Assembly (NCBI RefSeq): GCF_003945545.1
Contig: NZ_CP029617.1
Location: 6,165,001-6,229,000 of the forward strand
Direction of reading: 5' to 3'
Length of the DNA: 64,000 bases
Source: Streptomyces sp. WAC 01529
GTDB taxonomy: Bacteria; Actinomycetota; Actinomycetes; Streptomycetales; Streptomycetaceae
In this document: positions 16,246 through 23,672 of the stretch, in pieces
Numbering within the stretch: position 1 is the first letter of the stretch
How the letters are laid out: the number at the start of each line of letters is the position of its first letter
The notes under the pieces: model-generated
Told to the model about the DNA's origin: nothing
Database searches by the model: none
Seen by the model: the letters and a program-made list of their open reading frames with translations, nothing else
Translations under genes and position numbers: made by a program

Positions 16246-17163
16246 GTGTCCATCGGCAACTCCCCTGAAGACGACCGACCTTCGGACGACCGCCTCGACC
16301 GACTCGCCGACCCGGGAGCCGAAGGCCCGACAGCCGAAGCCCCGGCGGACGCAGCCCCGGCAGGCGACCGCCAGGCCGACGACCGGCCCTCGATCGGGCA
16401 CGTCCTGCGGCAGGCCCGCATCGACGCCGGCCTGACCGTCGACGAAATCAGCACGTCCACTCGGGTGCGCATCCCCATCGTGCACGCGATCGAGCAGGAT
16501 GACTTCTCCCGGTGCGGCGGCGATGTGTACGCCCGCGGCCACATCAGGACCCTGGCGCGCGCCGTCGGGACCGATCCCGCCCCGCTGCTCGCGCGGTACG
16601 ACGAGGGCCACGGCGGCCGCCCGCCCGCGCCCACGCCGGCGGCGCCCCTCTTCGAGGCCGAGCGCATCCGCTCCGACCCGCGCCGGCCGAACTGGACCGC
16701 CGCCATGGTCGCCGCGATCGTCGCGGTGATCGGCTTCGTCGGCTTCACCGCGTTCAACGGCGGCGACGAGAGCGACGGGTCGAAGTCGGTCGCCGAGGGC
16801 TCCACGCCCGCCTCCACCAAGCCCGCGGAGAAGCCGAAGCCCAACCGGCCCGCCGACCCCAAGCCCGACCCGTCCGACAGCGCCATCGCCGGCGTGCCGC
16901 GCGACAAGGTCACGGTCAAGGTCGACGCCGCGGACGGCCGCAGCTGGATCTCCGCCAAGGACCACAACGGCCGCACCCTCTTCGACGGCGTGCTGGAGCA
17001 GGGCCAGGCCAAGACGTTCCAGGACAAGCAGAAGATCGAACTGGTCCTCGGCGACGCGGGCGCGATCAACCTGTTCGTGAACGGCAAGCCGGTCGAGAAC
17101 GAATTCGAGCCCGGCCAGGTGGAGCGCCTCACGTACACGAAGGGTGACCCGGAAGTCGGCTGA
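16246..17163 (+). CDS. RodZ-like helix-turn-helix membrane protein
   Basis: A 305-residue protein with a disordered acidic N-terminus (1-45), a RodZ-type HTH_25 domain (~49-118, SIGHVLRQARIDAGLTVDEIS), one membrane helix (~151-170) and an extracytoplasmic DUF4115 domain (~215-305). RodZ links MreB to the envelope in rods; Streptomyces homologues are thought to act in the spore wall. The GTG start at 16246 has GAAAGG seven bases upstream; a GTG at 16219 is an alternative. It lies 203 bases after ftsK and 159 before rimO. Confidence 0.85.
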   Translation: MSIGNSPEDDRPSDDRLDRLADPGAEGPTAEAPADAAPAGDRQADDRPSIGHVLRQARIDAGLTVDEISTSTRVRIPIVHAIEQDDFSRCGGDVYARGHIRTLARAVGTDPAPLLARYDEGHGGRPPAPTPAAPLFEAERIRSDPRRPNWTAAMVAAIVAVIGFVGFTAFNGGDESDGSKSVAEGSTPASTKPAEKPKPNRPADPKPDPSDSAIAGVPRDKVTVKVDAADGRSWISAKDHNGRTLFDGVLEQGQAKTFQDKQKIELVLGDAGAINLFVNGKPVENEFEPGQVERLTYTKGDPEVG

Positions 17164-17321
17164 CCGGTCCGGTCCGGGCCCTTCCGGGCCTCTTCACGCC
17201 GCTGACCAGCGAAGCGGCACGGATCGCGGTGACGTCCGGGTGACGCGCCGGGGTCCGTGGGCCGTCCGCCGGGTAACCCTGGCGGCGGGGGCCGAGGCGA
17301 GGACGAAGTAGTCTTGAGACC

Positions 17322-18812
17322 ATGCCCGAACGCCGCACCGTCGCCCTTGTCACTCTTGGCTGCGCCCGTAACGAGGTGGACTCGGAGGAGCTCGCAGGCC
17401 GCTTGGAGGCGGATGGCTGGCAGCTCGTCGAGGACGCCGAGGACGCGGACGTCGCCGTCGTCAACACCTGCGGCTTCGTCGAAGCCGCCAAGAAGGACTC
17501 CGTCGACGCCCTGCTCGAAGCCAATGACCTGAAGGGTCACGGCAAGACCCAGGCCGTCGTCGCGGTCGGCTGCATGGCCGAGCGGTACGGCAAGGAACTC
17601 GCCGAGGCGCTGCCCGAGGCCGACGGCGTGCTCGGGTTCGACGACTACTCCGACATCTCCAGCCGGCTCCAGACCATCCTGAGCGGCGGCAGCGTCGAGG
17701 CGCACACCCCGCGTGACCGGCGCAAGCTCCTGCCGATCAGCCCCGCGGAGCGGCAGGGCGCGGGGGCCGGAGTCGCCCTGCCCGGGCACGCGCCCGTGGA
17801 GCCCCAGGAGGCCCCCGAGGACCTGCCCGAGGGCGTCGCGCCCGCCTCGGGCCCGCGTGCCCCGCTCCGCCGCCGCCTGGGCAGCAACCCCGTCGCCTCC
17901 GTGAAGCTGGCCTCCGGCTGCGACCGGCGCTGCACGTTCTGCGCCATCCCGTCCTTCCGCGGCTCCTTCATCTCGCGCCGTCCCTCCGACGTGCTCGGTG
18001 AGACCCGCTGGCTCGCCGAGCAGGGCGTCAAGGAGGTCATGCTCGTATCCGAGAACAACACCTCCTACGGCAAGGACCTCGGCGACATCCGGCTCCTGGA
18101 GACGCTCCTTCCCGAGCTGGCCGCCGTCGACGGCATCGAGCGGGTGCGGGTCAGCTATCTGCAGCCCGCCGAGATGCGGCCCGGACTCATCGACGTACTC
18201 ACGTCGACGGAGAAGGTCGCCCCCTACTTCGACCTGTCCTTCCAGCACTCCGCGCCCGGCGTGCTGCGCGCGATGCGGCGCTTCGGCGACACCGACCGCT
18301 TCCTGGAACTGCTCGAGACCATTCGGGCCAAGGCGCCGCAGGCCGGTGTCCGGTCCAACTTCATCGTCGGCTTCCCCGGCGAGACCGAGGGCGACCTCGC
18401 GGAGCTCGAGCGGTTCCTGACCGGCGCGCGACTGGACGCCATCGGCGTCTTCGGATACTCCGACGAGGAGGGCACCGAAGCGGCGACGTACGACCAGAAG
18501 CTGCCGCAGGACACCGTCGACGAGCGGCTCGCGCACATCGCGCGGCTCGCCGAGGACCTGACCTCGCAGCGTGCGGAGGAGCGGCTCGGGGAGACCGTCG
18601 AGGTCCTCGTGGAGTCCCTCGACGAGGAAGAGGGTCCGCTCGGCCGGGCCGCGCACCAGGCCCCGGAGACGGACGGCCAGATCCGTCTGACGGGTGCCGA
18701 GGGCGCCACGGGTGGGGACGGCCTGCGAGTCGGCCGTATGGTCGTGGCAAAGGTCGTCGGCACGGAGGGCGTGGACTTGGTGGCTGAGTGTCTCGAGGAG
18801 GCCGGCAGATGA
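17322..18812 (+). CDS. rimO: Ribosomal protein S12 methylthiotransferase RimO
   Basis: A 496-residue radical-SAM methylthiotransferase that modifies the conserved Asp of ribosomal protein S12. The UPF0004 domain (~5-130) starts VALVTLGCARNEVDSE with two further Cys (NTCGF, VGCMAE) for the second cluster. The radical-SAM Cys triad is Cys200, Cys204 and Cys207 (GCDRRCTFCA). A TRAM domain closes the protein. Between the first two domains sits a ~50-residue Pro/Glu/Gly linker absent from shorter relatives, which explains the extra length. The stop overlaps the pgsA start, so the two are probably translationally coupled. Confidence 0.95.
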   Translation: MPERRTVALVTLGCARNEVDSEELAGRLEADGWQLVEDAEDADVAVVNTCGFVEAAKKDSVDALLEANDLKGHGKTQAVVAVGCMAERYGKELAEALPEADGVLGFDDYSDISSRLQTILSGGSVEAHTPRDRRKLLPISPAERQGAGAGVALPGHAPVEPQEAPEDLPEGVAPASGPRAPLRRRLGSNPVASVKLASGCDRRCTFCAIPSFRGSFISRRPSDVLGETRWLAEQGVKEVMLVSENNTSYGKDLGDIRLLETLLPELAAVDGIERVRVSYLQPAEMRPGLIDVLTSTEKVAPYFDLSFQHSAPGVLRAMRRFGDTDRFLELLETIRAKAPQAGVRSNFIVGFPGETEGDLAELERFLTGARLDAIGVFGYSDEEGTEAATYDQKLPQDTVDERLAHIARLAEDLTSQRAEERLGETVEVLVESLDEEEGPLGRAAHQAPETDGQIRLTGAEGATGGDGLRVGRMVVAKVVGTEGVDLVAECLEEAGR

Positions 18813-19510
18813 CCGGAGTCCCGGCATCCGCGTCAGGCGGTTCCGGCACGCAAGGCGCCCCGGGCGCCAAGCCGGTGCGTGGCGGGAAGCTGGGTGCTGC
18901 GGCCGTCAATCAGGCCAGCCTGTGGAACGTCGCCAACCTGCTCACCATGATCCGGCTGCTGCTCGTGCCGGGCTTCGTGATGCTGCTGCTCGGCAACGGC
19001 GGGTATGACCCGGCCTGGCGGTCGTTCGCCTGGGCGGCCTTCGCCGTCGCCATGATCACCGACCTCTTCGACGGGCATCTGGCACGCACATACAACCTGG
19101 TCACGGACTTCGGGAAGATCGCCGACCCCATCGCCGACAAGGCGATCATGGGTGCGGCGCTGATCTGTCTCTCCTGGCTCGGCGACTTGCCCTGGTGGGT
19201 GACCGGTGTGATTCTCGGGCGTGAGCTGGGCATCACGCTGCTGCGGTTCTGGGTGATCCGCTATGGCGTCATTCCGGCCAGTCGCGGCGGCAAGATGAAG
19301 ACGCTCGCGCAGGGCACGGCGGTCGGCATGTACGTTCTGGCCCTGACGGGGCCGCTCGCGACGCTGCGGTTCTGGATGATGGCGGTCGCCGTCGTCCTGA
19401 CGGTGGTGACCGGCCTCGACTATGTGAAGCAGGCCATTGTGCTGCGCAGGCAGGGCAGGGCCGAGGAACGTGAGGCGGCGTCGGAGTCCGCCCGGGAGGC
19501 CGCGAAGTGA
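18809..19510 (+). CDS. pgsA: CDP-diacylglycerol-glycerol-3-phosphate 3-phosphatidyltransferase
   Basis: A 233-residue integral membrane enzyme that makes phosphatidylglycerol phosphate from CDP-diacylglycerol. The CDP-alcohol phosphatidyltransferase signature is complete: Asp85, Asp88-Gly89, Ala92-Arg93, Gly102, Asp106 and Asp110 (spacing D-x2-DG-x2-AR-x8-G-x3-D-x3-D). A ~40-residue Gly/Ala/Ser-rich N-terminus precedes the first helix. The ATG overlaps the rimO stop (ATGA) and the stop overlaps the cinA GTG (GTGA), giving a coupled rimO-pgsA-cinA unit. The same pgsA-cinA-clgR order is conserved in other actinobacteria. Confidence 0.93.
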   Translation: MTGVPASASGGSGTQGAPGAKPVRGGKLGAAAVNQASLWNVANLLTMIRLLLVPGFVMLLLGNGGYDPAWRSFAWAAFAVAMITDLFDGHLARTYNLVTDFGKIADPIADKAIMGAALICLSWLGDLPWWVTGVILGRELGITLLRFWVIRYGVIPASRGGKMKTLAQGTAVGMYVLALTGPLATLRFWMMAVAVVLTVVTGLDYVKQAIVLRRQGRAEEREAASESAREAAK

Positions 19511-20100
19511 CATCCCCCGGACTGTCGGCCGTTGCGGTGTCGGCGAGCAGGCTGTTGCGGCTCCTCGCCGCGCGCGGCGAGACGCTCGCCGTCGCCGAGT
19601 CGCTGACGGGGGGCCTGGTGGCCGCGGAGATCACGGCGGCGCCGGGGGCTTCCGTGGTCTTCCGGGGATCCGTGACGGCGTACGCCACCGACCTGAAGCG
19701 GGACGTGCTCGGAGTCGACGGCACCCTGCTGGAGGAGCGCGGGGCGGTCGACGCCGAGGTGGCGCGGCAGATGGCGGTGGGCGTGCGCAAGGCGCTCGGC
19801 GCCGACTGGGGGATCGCGACCACCGGTGTCGCGGGGCCCGACGCCCAGGACGGCAAGCCCGTCGGGACCGTCTTCGTGGCGGTCGCGGGACCCGGTCTGG
19901 ACCACATGCGCGGTTACGCCGATGGCGGAGCCGAGGAGAAAGCCGAGGGGAGAGTCGCCGCGCTGCGGTTGAACGGAGACCGCTCGGAAATCCGTATGGA
20001 GAGTGTACGGAGCGTGCTGACGTTGCTGCTCAAGCAGCTGTCGGGCGAACCTGCCGGGAACGGGCGGGCACAGGATACGGAACAGAACGGGGGGAATTGA
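19507..20100 (+). CDS. cinA: CinA-family nicotinamide-nucleotide amidohydrolase (PncC type)
   Basis: This 197-residue protein corresponds to the CinA C-terminal domain only, which deamidates nicotinamide mononucleotide in NAD salvage. Family motifs seen are AESLTGGLVAAEITAAPGAS (~27-46), the segment GSVTAYATDLK, and ATTGVAGPD (~98-106). A short acidic/basic insertion follows YADGGAEEK. The MoCF-like N-terminal domain of full CinA is absent, which is normal for this position in actinobacteria. The GTG start overlaps the pgsA stop. Confidence 0.9.
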   Translation: MTSPGLSAVAVSASRLLRLLAARGETLAVAESLTGGLVAAEITAAPGASVVFRGSVTAYATDLKRDVLGVDGTLLEERGAVDAEVARQMAVGVRKALGADWGIATTGVAGPDAQDGKPVGTVFVAVAGPGLDHMRGYADGGAEEKAEGRVAALRLNGDRSEIRMESVRSVLTLLLKQLSGEPAGNGRAQDTEQNGGN

Positions 20101-20209
20101 TGTTTGCAGCCCTGAGTGAACACGACATCGCTCCCCGCACGGCCGCCGCGCAAGGCGGTACGGTGGGGCGTGAAGGATGCGGCTACGCGGTCCGAGGAGG
20201 GAGCCACCG

Positions 20210-20584
20210 ATGATTCTGCTCCGTCGCCTGCTGGGTGACGTGCTGCGTCGGCAGCGCCAGCGCCAGGGCCGTACTCTGCGCGAAGTCTCCTCGTCCGCCC
20301 GAGTCTCGCTCGGCTATCTCTCCGAGGTGGAGCGGGGGCAGAAGGAGGCTTCCTCCGAGCTGCTTTCCGCGATCTGCGACGCGCTTGACGTACGGATGTC
20401 CGAGCTGATGCGTGAAGTGAGCGACGAGCTGTCGCTCGCCGAGCTGGCTGAGTCTGCAGCGGTCACGGAACCGGTGCGTGCGCCGGTTCGCCCGATGCTC
20501 AATTCCGTCTCCGTGGCCGGTGTGCCACCGGAACGGGTGACGATCAAGGCTCCGGCCGAGGCGGTGGATGTCGTCGCGGCGTAG
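20210..20584 (+). CDS. clgR: ClgR, Clp protease gene regulator (XRE-type HTH)
   Basis: A 124-residue DNA-binding protein with an N-terminal Cro/C1 helix-turn-helix (~10-65: LREVSSSARVSLGYLSEVER then SSELLSAICDALDV). In Streptomyces, ClgR activates clpP1P2, clpC and lon, and is itself a ClpP substrate through two C-terminal alanines. This protein ends VVAA, matching that degron. The ATG has GAGGAGGGA eight bases upstream. Its place after pgsA-cinA is the conserved actinobacterial context. No obvious ClgR operator was found by eye in the 110 bases upstream. Confidence 0.92.
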   Translation: MILLRRLLGDVLRRQRQRQGRTLREVSSSARVSLGYLSEVERGQKEASSELLSAICDALDVRMSELMREVSDELSLAELAESAAVTEPVRAPVRPMLNSVSVAGVPPERVTIKAPAEAVDVVAA

Positions 20585-20662
20585 CGCCGTGGCGAGCCGC
20601 TCGGTGTGACGGTGCTGTCGCTCGTGACCGCACCGTCGCTCGGCTGAGTGTGTGTGCGTGTG

Positions 20663-20696
20663 AAGGTCCCGACCGGGTAGTGGGTCGGGACCTTTT
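20663..20696 (+). terminator. Terminator after clgR
   Basis: A 12-bp stem AAGGTCCCGACC / GGTCGGGACCTT (20663-20674 with 20683-20694), an 8-base loop, then TTTT. It lies about 80 bases past the clgR stop and separates it from dpsB. Confidence 0.85.
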
Positions 20697-20832
20697 GCTT
20701 TTCGAGAAGGGGCGGACGTCCTGTGTAGAAGCTCCGGATGGGGATAGAAGTCCTCTTAATCAGCCATATTGGCGTACTTATGCCATGGTTGATGAGGGTT
20801 TCTCTCGTTCGTCTATGAGTTGGAGGAGACAG

Positions 20833-21303
20833 ATGTACGTCGCCAAGAGCCCGCTGTCCGACGCGGACCAGAAGACGGTCTCGGAGGCGCTGCAGGGCGC
20901 GCTGGTGGACCTGGTCGACCTGTCGCTGGTGGCCAAGCAGGTCCACTGGAACGTGATCGGCCCGCGCTTCCGCTCCGTACATCTGCAGCTCGACGAGGTC
21001 GTGGACACCGCCAGGCAGCACTCCGACACGGTGGCGGAGCGCGCCTCGACGCTCGGTGTCTCGCCCGACGGGCGCGCGGCGACCGTGGCGCAGAGCACCG
21101 GCATCGGCAAGGTCTCCGAGGGCTGGATCAAGGACTCGGACGCGATCGGGGTGCTGGTGGACGCGCTCGGCGCGGTGATCACGCGCTTCCGTGAGCGGAT
21201 CGACGCGACCGGTGAGGCCGACCCGGTCAGCCAGGACATCTTCATCGGGATCACGGCCGACCTCGAGAAGCACCACTGGATGTTCCAGGCGGAGAACGGC
21301 TGA
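20833..21303 (+). CDS. dpsB: Dps-family ferritin-like protein
   Basis: A 156-residue four-helix ferritin-like protein of the DNA-protection-during-starvation family. The ferroxidase motif is visible as KQVHWNVIGPRFRSVHLQLDE (His ~37, His ~49, Asp ~53, Glu ~54 region), and a second half-motif ends in LEKHHWMFQAE. Dps shells store iron and compact DNA. The sequence and location fit S. coelicolor dpsB, a stress-linked Dps of the spore nucleoid. The ATG follows GGAGGAG (20822-20828). It has its own promoter region of about 135 bases after the clgR terminator; no convincing sigma-B box was seen. Confidence 0.9.
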   Translation: MYVAKSPLSDADQKTVSEALQGALVDLVDLSLVAKQVHWNVIGPRFRSVHLQLDEVVDTARQHSDTVAERASTLGVSPDGRAATVAQSTGIGKVSEGWIKDSDAIGVLVDALGAVITRFRERIDATGEADPVSQDIFIGITADLEKHHWMFQAENG

Positions 21304-21313
21304 GACTGGCTGT

Positions 21314-21355
21314 GACCGGCCCGGGGTCGGCCGCGACCGGCCCGGAGTCGGCCGG
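21314..21355. repeat. Two 21-bp GC-rich tandem repeats after dpsB
   Basis: gaccggcccggggtcggccg and gaccggcccggagtcggccg follow each other at a 21-bp period (21314 and 21335), starting 10 bases after the dpsB stop. Each can fold (CCGGCC/GGCCGG-type pairings). They may act as a weak terminator or mRNA end structure. The rest of the 205-base gap to the next gene shows nothing recognisable. Confidence 0.6.
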
Positions 21356-21508
21356 TGAGGTGGCTTCCGGTGAGGGCGCTTTCGGTGGTCGCGGGCGGCG
21401 CGTGCGCGCCGTGGCGCCGCCCGGCGCTTCCGATGCTGGTGGTGCGCCCTCCCGTGGGGTGAACCTGGGCGTTTAGCGTCGATCTCGCGTCGGCGGGAGG
21501 TGACAGCC

Positions 21509-21841
21509 GTGATAGCCGGGACAGCCGTGAGCGGGATAGCCGTGGCGCGGCGGGCGATGCGGTGGGTGCCCGCCTTCGCGATCGGCGCTCTGTGGTGGTG
21601 GGGCGTGCTGAGGCTCGCCTTCGCGCCCGATGCGGGGGCCCTGGAAGGGGCCGTCGCGGCCGGGGGGTGGGGGCTGAGCCTGCTTCCCGTGCACTGCGTG
21701 CCTCAGGCCCGGGCTGTGGGGGCGTCCAGGGCATCGAGAGCACCGGGGGCATCGAAGGCGCGGGGTGGTGGGGCGTGGCGGGCGTGGATCACCAAGGCAT
21801 GGCGACTCCGCCGTTCGGGCGGAGGATCTGACCCGTCGTGA
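21509..21841 (+). CDS. Small hypothetical membrane protein
   Basis: About 110 residues, family unknown. One clear membrane-type segment follows the start (WVPAFAIGALWWWGVLRLAF, with a striking Trp triplet), and a second less hydrophobic stretch is GWGLSLLPVHCVP. The C-terminal third is Ala/Gly/Arg/Ser-rich and low in complexity. The GTG at 21509 has GGGAGG eight bases upstream; a GTG at 21500 overlaps the ribosome site and is less likely. The 3' end overlaps the convergent SDR gene by 53 bases, so the real end of the conserved protein may be earlier. The call rests on the ribosome site and codon bias. Confidence 0.5.
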   Translation: MIAGTAVSGIAVARRAMRWVPAFAIGALWWWGVLRLAFAPDAGALEGAVAAGGWGLSLLPVHCVPQARAVGASRASRAPGASKARGGGAWRAWITKAWRLRRSGGGSDPS

Positions 21842-22604
21842 AGGGCGAGGCGTCGGATGCCAAGTGCAGTACGGCGTGCGCGATGTCGTCCGGTTCGCCT
21901 ACGCGGCCCAGGGGGGACATGCGGGCCATGACTTCCTCGGTGTGGCCGCGGGGCTTTGTTACGTGGCCGTCCGTCATTTCGTGGCGGTCCGTCATGGGGG
22001 TGCGGATCCAGCCAGGGGCCACGGCGTTGACCCGGATGCCGTGCGGTCCGACCTCCGTGGCGAGGGTCTTGGTGAGTTGCACTACGGCGGCCTTCGACGC
22101 GCCGTAGCAGAGGAGCCCGGGGCCGCCGGTGTCCACCGCCCCCGAGGCCATGGTGACGATGCTGCCGCCGCCCGCCGCGATCATGGCGCGGGCCGCCGCC
22201 TGGCAGGCGTACAGGACGCCCTTGAAGTTGATGTCCAGGACGCGGTCGAGGTCTTCGTCGCGGGTCTCCAGGACCGGACTGCTGTGCATGATTCCGGCGA
22301 TCGCCGCCATGATGTCGAGCCTGCCGTGGGGTGGGGTGGTTGCGGTGGGTGTGGTGGCCGCGGCGGTCGTGACGGCCTGGTCGACCTGTTCTCTGTTGGC
22401 GACGTCCAGCCGGTGGGTGTGCGCGTCGCCGCCGGCCGCCTTGATGAGCGACGCGGTCTCGTGGAGTCCCTGGGCGTCGCGGTCGGCGCAGTGGACGGTG
22501 GCGCCCGCCTCGGCCAGGAGCAGGGCCGTCGCGCGGCCGATTCCGCTGGCGGCGCCGGTGACGAACGCGGTGCGTCCGGTGAGGTCGTACGCCTTGACGG
22601 CCAT
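21789..22604 (-). CDS. Short-chain dehydrogenase/reductase
   Basis: A 271-residue classical SDR. It has the NAD(P) Rossmann motif TGAASGIG (~16-23) and the catalytic triad Ser154, Tyr167 and Lys171 (YGASK). The cofactor-selecting Asp41 in CADRD suggests NAD(H). The C-terminal substrate loop contains a His-rich insertion (DRHEMTDGHVTK). A Thr/Ala-rich low-complexity stretch lies at ~79-92. The substrate cannot be inferred. It is convergent with the small membrane protein and 74 bases after the Nei gene on the same strand. Confidence 0.9.
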   Translation of the reverse strand: MAVKAYDLTGRTAFVTGAASGIGRATALLLAEAGATVHCADRDAQGLHETASLIKAAGGDAHTHRLDVANREQVDQAVTTAAATTPTATTPPHGRLDIMAAIAGIMHSSPVLETRDEDLDRVLDINFKGVLYACQAAARAMIAAGGGSIVTMASGAVDTGGPGLLCYGASKAAVVQLTKTLATEVGPHGIRVNAVAPGWIRTPMTDRHEMTDGHVTKPRGHTEEVMARMSPLGRVGEPDDIAHAVLHLASDASPFTTGQILRPNGGVAMPW

Positions 22605-22678
22605 GACGGGGACGGTACGACTGAACCTGACGGTGCGTCAACTGGTTGCGCGGGGGCGGCCAGTGGCGGTGCGGGGCG

Positions 22679-23479
22679 TCAGCTGGTGGGGCCCCGCTGG
22701 CAGGTGGGGCACCAGTAGGTGGGCCGGCTGCGGGATCCGTCGCCCTGTTCCCCGACGCGGACCGAGGTGCCGCAGCGCAGGCAGGGGCGGGACGCGCGGC
22801 CGTAGACGTAGAGGCGCTGGCCGGGGCGGGGGCGGCCGGTGGTGGTGCGGGAGGGCTGGTCGCGGTTGGCTTCCAGGAGCTTCTTCGCGAGGGCGGGGAG
22901 GCGGGCGGCCGCCTCCCCGGGGAGTTCCCCTACCGGGAGCCAGGGGGTGACGCCCAGGAGAAAGCAGAGCTCGCTCTTGAAGACGTTGCCGATGCCCGCG
23001 AGATTGCGCTGGTCCAGGAGGGCTTCGCCGAGGGGGCGCTCGGGCGCCGCGACGAGGTTGGCCAGGGCGCGCTCGGGGTCCCAGTCGGGGCCGAGGAGGT
23101 CGGGGCCCAGGTGGCCGACGGCTTTGGCCTCGTCGGAGGTGCGGAGCAGTTCGAGGACGGGCAGGCGGTAGCCGACGGCGGTGCGGTCGGCGGTGCCGAG
23201 GATGGCCCGGATCTGGTGGCCCGGGCCGCCGCGCCAGGGCTCGTCGGGGGCGTAGATCCGCCAGGAGCCGTCCATGCGGAGGTGGGAGTGGAGGGTCAGC
23301 CCGCCCTCGATGCGGGTGAGCAGGTGTTTGCCGCGGGGGGTCACGTCCAGGACGGTGCGCCCGGTGAGGTCGACCGTCGCGAGCTTGGGGACGCGGAGGT
23401 CCGACCGCGTGAGGACCCGCCCGGCGAGCGCGCTGTGCAGCCGCCGGGCTGCCTGGTGGACGGTATCTCCTTCGGGCAT
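22679..23479 (-). CDS. Fpg/Nei-family DNA glycosylase (endonuclease VIII type)
   Basis: A 266-residue base-excision enzyme with AP-lyase activity. It starts MPEGDTVH, with catalytic Pro2 and Glu3 as in Nei proteins. The helix-two-turn-helix region includes LLDQRNLAGIGNVFKSE (~155-172). A C-terminal zinc finger has CLRC and CPTC pairs. The sequence TVHQAARRL after the start is characteristic of the actinobacterial Nei2-like group. The start is fixed by the need for Pro2. It sits downstream of lhr on the same strand, separated by a G-rich repeat tract. Confidence 0.92.
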   Translation of the reverse strand: MPEGDTVHQAARRLHSALAGRVLTRSDLRVPKLATVDLTGRTVLDVTPRGKHLLTRIEGGLTLHSHLRMDGSWRIYAPDEPWRGGPGHQIRAILGTADRTAVGYRLPVLELLRTSDEAKAVGHLGPDLLGPDWDPERALANLVAAPERPLGEALLDQRNLAGIGNVFKSELCFLLGVTPWLPVGELPGEAAARLPALAKKLLEANRDQPSRTTTGRPRPGQRLYVYGRASRPCLRCGTSVRVGEQGDGSRSRPTYWCPTCQRGPTS

Positions 23480-23494
23480 GGGTCCAGGGTGGCA

Positions 23495-23590
23495 TGGGGG
23501 TGGGGGGATTGGGGTTAGGCGGTGGGGTTGGGAGTGGGGGGTCGGGGTTGGGAGTGGAGGGTCGGGGTTCGGGGTTCGGGGTTCGGGGTT
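23495..23590. repeat. G-rich simple repeats between nei and lhr
   Basis: The gap between lhr and nei is strongly G-biased on the plus strand. It holds two 20-bp copies of TTGGGAGTGGRGGGTCGGGG (23528-23567) and four 7-bp CGGGGTT units (23563-23590). Many runs of four or more G are present, so the strand could form G-quadruplexes. The transcribed strand for lhr/nei would be the C-rich one in RNA. Confidence 0.85.
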
Positions 23591-23672
23591 GAGTATGTGG
23601 CGGGGCGGGGGGACCGGGGCGAGCGGCATAGGGAGGGCAGGCGGGCCCGCCCTCCGGTGGCGGTGGACGCCG

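Noticed and set aside
14814..18827. 1337-residue minus-strand frame across ftsK, rodZ-like and rimO
   Set aside because: It runs antisense through three well-supported genes and has no family similarity; third-position GC marks the plus strand.
23495..23590. CRISPR array
   Set aside because: Repeat units are 7-20 bp, contiguous and without spacers; no cas genes are nearby.
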